From Candidatus Pelagibacterales bacterium (GTDB lineage Bacteria; Pseudomonadota; Alphaproteobacteria; TMED109), in the NCBI GenBank assembly GCA_002715505.1, contig PAZF01000018.1, positions 1 to 46,955 on the forward strand: a stretch of DNA of 46,955 nt, in the 5' to 3' direction. The notes under the pieces are model-generated. The model searched no databases and was not told the DNA's origin. It saw only the letters and a program-made list of their open reading frames with translations. The position numbers were made by a program, and so were the translations under genes. This document shows positions 42,467 through 46,955 of the stretch, one piece after another (the stretch's first letter is position 1; each line of letters begins with the position of its first letter).

Positions 42467-42898
42467 TTAAGACTTTATTTCAAACTTTTTAATTTTAGAT
42501 ATAAAACTTTTACTCAAGGGAGTAGCGCATTTTTTTATTTGATCGGTATAAACCTGAATTATACTACCTTTTGCTAACAAATCGTCTTTATTGCTTGAGA
42601 ACAAGGATATATCAAAAGTAATACTTGAGTTTCCTATTTTATTTACTGTTACTCCTACATCAATAATTTGGTCAAAAAGAATAGGTTTTTTATATTCAAT
42701 GCAGGTCTTAATAACATGAAAATCTTTTTTATTTTTTTTAACCTCATCGATATAATTATATTTTATTTTTCTAAAATATTCTGTAATTGCGCAATCAAAA
42801 TAAGTTAAGTAATGGGAATTAAAGACTATACCCTGTGCATCTACTTCAGCATACCTTGCTCTTAATGTATAAAAAAATTTATAAGATTTTCTGGCCAT
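42467..42898 (-). CDS. Acyl-CoA thioesterase, YbgC/4HBT hotdog family
   Basis: A 143-residue hotdog protein. It has the 4HBT active-site region RYAEVDAQGIVFNSHYLTYF (catalytic Asp in VDAQGIV), EYKKPILFDQIIDVGV and ITFDISLFSS. It hydrolyses short acyl-CoA or acyl-ACP thioesters. It is not beside tol-pal, so the Tol-associated YbgC role is not supported by context. It follows the CIA30 gene by 2 nt on the same strand. With the many acyl-CoA enzymes nearby, CoA recycling is plausible (inference). Confidence 0.88.
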   Translation of the reverse strand: MARKSYKFFYTLRARYAEVDAQGIVFNSHYLTYFDCAITEYFRKIKYNYIDEVKKNKKDFHVIKTCIEYKKPILFDQIIDVGVTVNKIGNSSITFDISLFSSNKDDLLAKGSIIQVYTDQIKKCATPLSKSFISKIKKFEIKS

Positions 42899-42900
42899 TT

Positions 42901-43455
42901 TTAATTTTTTAAAATTATATTGGATACATCCAGTTGAACATTATGCTCTCTACCAAATGCAACCAAAGCAATTGACTTAATGTTTCTAGAATTAATTTTT
43001 TTAGGTAGTAAAACTCCTGATCTTTTAAAGTCTTTTAAATTTAAGTGATAATTTTCCCACATACTTGTTACACTAAATTTAGCTTGATAATATTGCCAAG
43101 GCAAGAGTGTAAATTTTGTTCTTATATGAAGATAGTATTCTGAATTATTTCCTCTAGCATTTAAAATTATTTCTTTAAAGTTAATATTTTTTGTTTCATC
43201 CATAATTTTTCTAACTTGAATAAAACCACCATTATTTTTAAGGCTGACATTTCCTGTCATTCTAATAAAGCTAACATTGTCTTCAATTAAAACTTTATAA
43301 TTTCCTGAAGAAACACCACCCATTACTTGATCGGTAATAAATTCCCATCCCCTATATTCTTTATCATTAAAACTTTCAAATATCATATCTTGAGAAAAAA
43401 GATTACAGTGGCTAACATAAAAAAAAATTATTGCTATTATTTTTAAAACAATCAT
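42901..43455 (-). CDS. CIA30-family protein (NDUFAF1-like)
   Basis: 184 residues with an N-terminal signal-like segment (MIVLKIIAIIFFYVSHCNLF). A CIA30 beta-sandwich follows: YRGWEFITDQVMGGVSSGNY, RMTGNVSLKNNGGFIQVRK (the G-x-V-s-l-x-N-x-GG-F core), LHIRTKFTLLPWQYYQAKF and GVLLPKKINSRNIKSIALVA. Human NDUFAF1 helps assemble complex I; bacterial members are mostly uncharacterised, and a periplasmic carbohydrate-binding-like role is possible. The ATG is only 10 bp from that of the divergent copper chaperone, and TAATAC ends 5 nt before it, suggesting a leaderless mRNA. Confidence 0.87.
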   Translation of the reverse strand: MIVLKIIAIIFFYVSHCNLFSQDMIFESFNDKEYRGWEFITDQVMGGVSSGNYKVLIEDNVSFIRMTGNVSLKNNGGFIQVRKIMDETKNINFKEIILNARGNNSEYYLHIRTKFTLLPWQYYQAKFSVTSMWENYHLNLKDFKRSGVLLPKKINSRNIKSIALVAFGREHNVQLDVSNIILKN

Positions 43456-43468
43456 ATAAGGTATTATG
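43453..43468. promoter_or_regulatory. Face-to-face -10 boxes in a 10-bp divergent spacer
   Basis: The start codons of the CIA30 gene (43455, minus) and PCuAC gene (43466, plus) are 10 bp apart. Plus: TATAAG (43455-43460), 5 nt, ATG; an upstream TTGCTA lies 18 nt before it inside the CIA30 gene. Minus: TAATAC (43466-43461), 5 nt, ATG. Both transcripts would be leaderless and their promoters overlap each other's coding DNA. Confidence 0.5.
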
Positions 43469-43918
43469 CGTTTAACTTTTATTATTATCTACTTTTTTTC
43501 ATTTCTTGCAAATAGTCATGAATATAATAAAAACGAAGTTATTATTGATCACCCCATAATTAAAGTTAGTTCTGCAGATTCGAAAATAGGCGCAGGTTAC
43601 TTTAAAGTTATTAATAATTCAAATGAGCATTTATATCTCAGAGAGATTGTTGCAAGTATTTCCACTAAAATTGAAATTCATGAAGTTATTAAACAGAATG
43701 ATATATATAAAATGCGTCCTATAAAAAATGATTTATTAATTTCTCCCGGTGAATCGTTAGTATTTAAAGCTAAATCTTATCATGCAATGTTTTTTAATTT
43801 TAATAGAATTTTGGAAAACAATGAAATGATAAAAGCTAAGATTAACTTTAGAAATAATTTAGTTATTCCAGTAGAATTCAAAATTATAATAGGACAAGTT
43901 AATAATTCTCATCATTAA
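43466..43918 (+). CDS. PCuAC-type periplasmic copper chaperone
   Basis: 150 residues with a signal peptide (MRLTFIIIYFFSFLANS). The PCuAC domain carries the Cu(I) ligand pattern: His in KIEIHEVIKQ, Met in DIYKMRPI, and His/Met in SYHAMFFNF. These follow GAGYFKVINNSNEHLYL, the usual start of the fold. It delivers copper to the Cu-A or Cu-B site of cytochrome oxidase, often together with SCO1, which is not in the window. It overlaps the DUF4149 gene tail-to-tail by 4 bp. The gene starts 10 bp from the divergent CIA30 gene. Confidence 0.9.
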   Translation: MRLTFIIIYFFSFLANSHEYNKNEVIIDHPIIKVSSADSKIGAGYFKVINNSNEHLYLREIVASISTKIEIHEVIKQNDIYKMRPIKNDLLISPGESLVFKAKSYHAMFFNFNRILENNEMIKAKINFRNNLVIPVEFKIIIGQVNNSHH

Positions 43919-44316
43919 TAATAATCTAATATAATATAAATTATACAAAGTAATATTTGAATTAAATATAAGATTACTGAAAATAAGTGTAAAAATTTAA
44001 ACCTTTTATTATAACCTTTTATATTAGTAGTCTTGTCAGCTTCTAAATTTATTTTAGGAACTAAGATATATAGATTAAGAATAAAAAAAATAAATATTAT
44101 CGATGAAATTAAAATACTTAATAAATTTTCATAGTAAATTGAAACTAAAATAGCAAAAAAAGAAAAAGTCATTCCAAAAAGGAAATTTTTTGGAAAAATT
44201 TTTCTTAATAAAATTGAACTATTTTTTTTATCTAAAGTAGAATTAATAACTGGCGCTACACAAATGGAAAAAAATAGCATATAGCTTAATAAAAAACTGT
44301 AAAATATAATCAGCAT
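43915..44316 (-). CDS. DUF4149-family membrane protein
   Basis: 133 residues with four predicted membrane segments. The first carries the family pattern FFSICVAPVINSTLDKKN, followed by LLRKIFPKNFLFGM, LNLYILVPKINLEADK and a final LFSVILYLIQILLCIIYIIL segment. It belongs to the TMEM205-like DUF4149 family of inner-membrane proteins with no established activity. In Alphaproteobacteria such small membrane proteins can sit near copper or haem genes, so a link with the neighbouring copper chaperone is conceivable but unproven. It is divergent from nth with a 40-bp spacer. Confidence 0.72.
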   Translation of the reverse strand: MLIIFYSFLLSYMLFFSICVAPVINSTLDKKNSSILLRKIFPKNFLFGMTFSFFAILVSIYYENLLSILISSIIFIFFILNLYILVPKINLEADKTTNIKGYNKRFKFLHLFSVILYLIQILLCIIYIILDYY

Positions 44317-44356
44317 ATGTATATTACGTAAAAATTTCTATTATAGTTGTATATTT

Positions 44357-45010
44357 ATGAATAAAAGACAAAGAATAAATTATATAATAAGTTTATTAGA
44401 GAAACTTTATCCAGTAACACCGGTTCCTCTTAAGCATAAAAATAAATTTGAACTACTAATAGCAGTAATCCTTAGTGCCCAATGTACTGACGAAAGAGTA
44501 AACTTAGTTACTCCTAAGCTTTTTAAAAAAGCAAACAACCCGAAAAAAATGTCAATGCTTTCTATAAATACAATATATAATATTATCAGACCTTGTGGAT
44601 TAGCTCCAAAAAAATCTCAGGCTATTCAAAGTTTATCAAAAATTTTATTAGAAAAATATAATGGCAAAGTTCCAAAGAGTTTTGCTTCTTTGGAAATGTT
44701 GCCTGGTGTAGGGCATAAAACTGCTAGTGTTGTAATGTCTCAAGGGTTTGGACTTCCTGCTTTTCCTGTAGATACACACATACACAGACTTGCACAAAGA
44801 TGGAAACTTACTAATGGAAAGAATGTAAAACAAACAGAACAAGACTTAAAAAAAATTTTTCCTGAAGAAAAATGGAACAAATTACACCTGCAAATAATAT
44901 TTTATGGAAGAGAATACTGCAGTGCTAGAGGTTGTGATGACACTAAATGCAATATTTGTAAAACCTGTTTTCCTAAAAGAAAAAGTCCTATTAAAACTAA
45001 GAAATCTTAA
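44357..45010 (+). CDS. nth: Endonuclease III with variant Fe-S cysteine spacing
   Basis: A 217-residue bifunctional DNA glycosylase/AP lyase removing oxidised pyrimidines. The HhH motif LEMLPGVGHKTASVV carries the catalytic lysine and FPVDTHIHRLAQRW the catalytic aspartate. ILSAQCTDERVN is the usual N-terminal signature. The C-terminal cluster loop reads EYCSARGCDDTKCNICKTCF. Counting from the first Cys, cysteines fall at +5, +10, +13 and +16, whereas E. coli has +7, +10 and +16. Three ligand positions thus match, one is replaced and there are two extra cysteines. The fold should still be functional. Divergent from the DUF4149 gene, 2 nt from the aldo/keto reductase stop. Confidence 0.94.
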   Translation: MNKRQRINYIISLLEKLYPVTPVPLKHKNKFELLIAVILSAQCTDERVNLVTPKLFKKANNPKKMSMLSINTIYNIIRPCGLAPKKSQAIQSLSKILLEKYNGKVPKSFASLEMLPGVGHKTASVVMSQGFGLPAFPVDTHIHRLAQRWKLTNGKNVKQTEQDLKKIFPEEKWNKLHLQIIFYGREYCSARGCDDTKCNICKTCFPKRKSPIKTKKS

Positions 45011-45012
45011 AA

Positions 45013-46059
45013 TTAAAAAGTTAGTGGGTGTTTTTTGTATAGTTTTTTTATTTCATTATTGATCTCTTCACTTAAGCTTAAATCTAACCCTTTGATTATT
45101 CTTCTTAATTGAATTATATCGGTTGCGCCAAAAATAACTGAGCCCATAAAAGGCCTATCCTTGCAAAAAGCTAAGGCCATGTGAATAGGGTCAATATCAT
45201 ATCTCTTTGCTAAGCCAAAATAATCTCTTACTGCAATATCAGATTTACTATTTACTATTTTTTTTATTTTATCATCTCTAGATAATCTAGATCCATCAGG
45301 AATTTTATGTCCTATATATTTACCAGTTAATAGTCCCCTTGCAAGAGGAGAGTATGCTAACAATGGAATATTTTCGTTAACTGCAAGCTCATTAAAGTCA
45401 TTATCAAATAAGCGACACATTAAGCTGTATTCATTCTGTATAGATGCTACACAAAAATTATTATATTTTTTTACCTCTTCAACAAATTTCATAGCTCCCC
45501 AACAAGTTTCATTAGAAAGGCCAAACTCTCTGATAAGACCCTTTTCTTTGAGTGAATATAAGGTCTGAACTATCTCAGAAAATTCATCATTAATTTTATT
45601 TTCATTTTGTTTGATTGGTTTATAGTCCCAGTATGCTCTAAAATGATATGACCCTCTATTAGGCCAATGTAATTGATATAAATCTATATAATCAGTTTTG
45701 AGCCTCTTTAAACTTTCTTCAAGCGCCAAATTAATTGTTTTTCTATTAATTTCCCCACCATCTCTGATAAATTTAAACCCATTACCGACAACTTTAGTAG
45801 CAAGTATTAAATTTTTTCTTTTATTAAGGTTTTTATAAATCCAATTTCCAATAATTTTTTCTGTAGCTCCTGTTGTTTGTTTTTTTATCGGACAAGTAGG
45901 ATACATTTCTGCAGTATCTATAAAATTAATTCCTGCCGCTATACATTCGTTTATTTGTTGATGGGCGTCTTTTTCATCAGTCGTCTCGCCAAATGTCATC
46001 GTCCCTAAACAATAAGGGGAAACCAACAAATTTGAATTACCTAAATTCTTAAAATCCAT
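45013..46059 (-). CDS. Aldo/keto reductase, Tas-like
   Basis: A 348-residue NADP(H)-dependent TIM-barrel oxidoreductase. The N-terminus has VSPYCLGTMTFGETTDEKDA and GINFIDTAEMYPTCP with the catalytic Asp/Tyr. LILATKVVG carries the lysine and YIDLYQLHWPNRG the histidine. The cofactor-binding part has GLSNETCWGAMKF, SIQNEYSLMCR, LLAYSPLARGLLTGKY and VIFGATDIIQLRR. The spacing (AEMYP, long insertion before YIDLYQLHWP) follows E. coli Tas. The physiological carbonyl substrate is unknown. Meets nth tail-to-tail with a 2-bp gap. Confidence 0.92.
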   Translation of the reverse strand: MDFKNLGNSNLLVSPYCLGTMTFGETTDEKDAHQQINECIAAGINFIDTAEMYPTCPIKKQTTGATEKIIGNWIYKNLNKRKNLILATKVVGNGFKFIRDGGEINRKTINLALEESLKRLKTDYIDLYQLHWPNRGSYHFRAYWDYKPIKQNENKINDEFSEIVQTLYSLKEKGLIREFGLSNETCWGAMKFVEEVKKYNNFCVASIQNEYSLMCRLFDNDFNELAVNENIPLLAYSPLARGLLTGKYIGHKIPDGSRLSRDDKIKKIVNSKSDIAVRDYFGLAKRYDIDPIHMALAFCKDRPFMGSVIFGATDIIQLRRIIKGLDLSLSEEINNEIKKLYKKHPLTF

Positions 46060-46087
46060 ATAAACCTAAATTAGCTTAATATATTTT

Positions 46088-46343
46088 TTATATCTTTTCT
46101 AGTATACCCAATTCTTTTAAAATTTCTCTGTTATGTTGTGCATATTGAGGTTGATGTTTTTTTTGGGTAAGGATTTTTTATATATTTTAATTCCAGTATC
46201 TGGAATTAATAAACTACCTTCCGTTGTTTCAACTTTAATATATCAGTTCCTTAATCACCCAAAAGTTGCGTTGTGAACGGGTCCATTATTACACTAATTA
46301 AATCTATTTCTCTTAGGCCTGATAAAGGTATGTTTGAATTCAT
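46088..46343 (-). pseudogene. Decayed CaiB/BaiF CoA-transferase remnant
   Basis: From the ATG at 46343 the minus strand reads NIPLSGLREIDLISVIMDPF and TTQLLGD, then a TAA stop, then GTDI: a normal family III CoA-transferase N-terminus in which LGDFGADVIKVE has become LGD-stop-GTDI. A one-base deletion then shifts the frame; read in the next frame it continues KVETTEGSLLIPDTGIKI. A further frame change leads to QHQPQYAQHNREILKELGIL and a TAA at 46090-46088, matching the family's C-terminal GEHNEEILKELG. Some 300 central residues, including the catalytic Asp, are missing. It lies 28 bp beyond the aldo/keto reductase start and shows ongoing gene loss. Confidence 0.82.
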
Positions 46344-46425
46344 TAGAGATTTAATAATTTAATATTTGTTGATTTAAATTGGTTGATAAGAAAACTTAAT
46401 CTTTGATATCTAAAGTATATTTAAT

Positions 46426-46502
<77 letters not shown>

Positions 46503-46508
46503 CTGTTA

Positions 46509-46743
46509 ACTGTACAAATAAACTTAAGCATTAGCTCTCGTATAGTTTAAGGTACTTAGAAAACCTGGCAGCGTCCTACTCTCCCACGCCTTAAGACGAA
46601 GTACCATCGGCGCTGAAGACTTTTACTACCGAGTTCGGAAAGGGATCGGGTACGGAATCTTCGCCATAACCACCAGGTTATCTAAATACCTGATAAAATA
46701 GTCACTCACCATCACACAATAAAAAGATTTATTACTGTACAAA
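46509..46743 (-). repeat. Ten-base direct repeat flanking the 5S gene
   Basis: ACTGTACAAA occurs at 46509-46518 and again at 46734-46743. On the transcribed strand it lies just after the 23S 3' end and again just before the tRNA, on either side of 5S. It may be a processing signal, or a duplicate made with the spacer. Only the two 10-bp copies are the repeat; the DNA between them is the 5S gene and spacers. Confidence 0.5.
46563..46679 (-). rRNA. rrf: 5S ribosomal RNA
   Basis: About 117 nt on the minus strand, recognised by CCTGGTGGTTATGGCGAAG at the 5' end, the conserved CCCGATCCCTTTCCGAACTC loop and GGGAGAGTAGGACGCTGCC at the 3' end. The terminal CCTGG and CCAGG segments pair. End points are accurate to a few bases. 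Confidence 0.95.
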
Positions 46744-46747
46744 AAAA

Positions 46748-46955
<208 letters not shown>

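Overview
This is an AT-rich, densely packed chromosomal segment that looks like a free-living alphaproteobacterium. Three lines of evidence point there. The right end carries the tail of an rRNA operon in the order 23S - 5S - initiator tRNA-Met, typical of Alphaproteobacteria. Haem synthesis starts from a 5-aminolevulinate synthase (the Shemin route). An RpoE/ChrR singlet-oxygen-response pair sits in its usual neighbourhood. The strong A+T bias, very short spacers, many 1-4 nt gene overlaps and several tail-to-tail overlaps suggest a streamlined, probably marine, lineage (SAR116/AEGEAN-169/HIMB59-like). That placement is inference from style, not from a search. I saw no insertion sequence, prophage, integrase or CRISPR array.

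Layout. 1-6,880 (minus): an FAH-family hydrolase, a D-2-hydroxyacid dehydrogenase, an SDR, ALA synthase, an AgcS amino-acid:Na+ symporter and an in-frame RpiB-GlyA fusion that runs off the left edge. Three neighbours (ALA synthase, AgcS, GlyA) share glycine. 6,966-11,102 (plus): threonylcarbamoyl-AMP synthase, a GlcD-like FAD oxidase and a DmdC-type acyl-CoA dehydrogenase. 11,095-14,219 (minus): a three-gene CoA cluster (acyl-CoA dehydrogenase, CaiB/BaiF CoA-transferase, MaoC-like hydratase). 14,299-16,836 (plus): moaA, nadK and an SDR. 16,867-20,775 (minus): a GT39 glycosyltransferase followed by an ACAD10/11-like dehydrogenase and its kinase-like partner.

20,816-26,568 is a membrane-lipid/oxidative-stress locus. 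On the plus strand are a flavin amine-oxidase-like protein, DUF1365, a cyclopropane-synthase-like methyltransferase and DUF3833. Facing them are rpoE, chrR and an SDR. 26,773-30,697 holds an orphan ParA ATPase with a coiled-coil partner, a glutamate dehydrogenase, and a cyclic-nucleotide-binding protein with another coiled-coil protein. I consider this the best candidate for an undescribed system. 30,666-36,969 holds an acyl-CoA ligase, a lytic transglycosylase, a cytochrome c, a PQQ-type sugar dehydrogenase with a perfect consensus promoter and a strong terminator, an HpcH/HpaI aldolase, a TVP38 membrane protein and a 48-residue DUF2256 protein. After these come a photolyase-like protein, oligopeptidase B, TypA, a thioesterase, a CIA30 protein, a PCuAC copper chaperone, a DUF4149 protein, endonuclease III, an aldo/keto reductase, a decayed CoA-transferase pseudogene and the rRNA operon end.

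Working together: much of the window serves CoA-ester catabolism (four acyl-CoA dehydrogenases, CoA-transferase, ligase, hydratase, SDRs, thioesterase) plus defence against light and oxygen damage (RpoE/ChrR, lipid modification, photolyase, endonuclease III). Several genes have a -10 hexamer 5-6 nt before the start codon, which suggests frequent leaderless mRNAs. Others have clear Shine-Dalgarno sites, and those were used to correct start codons.
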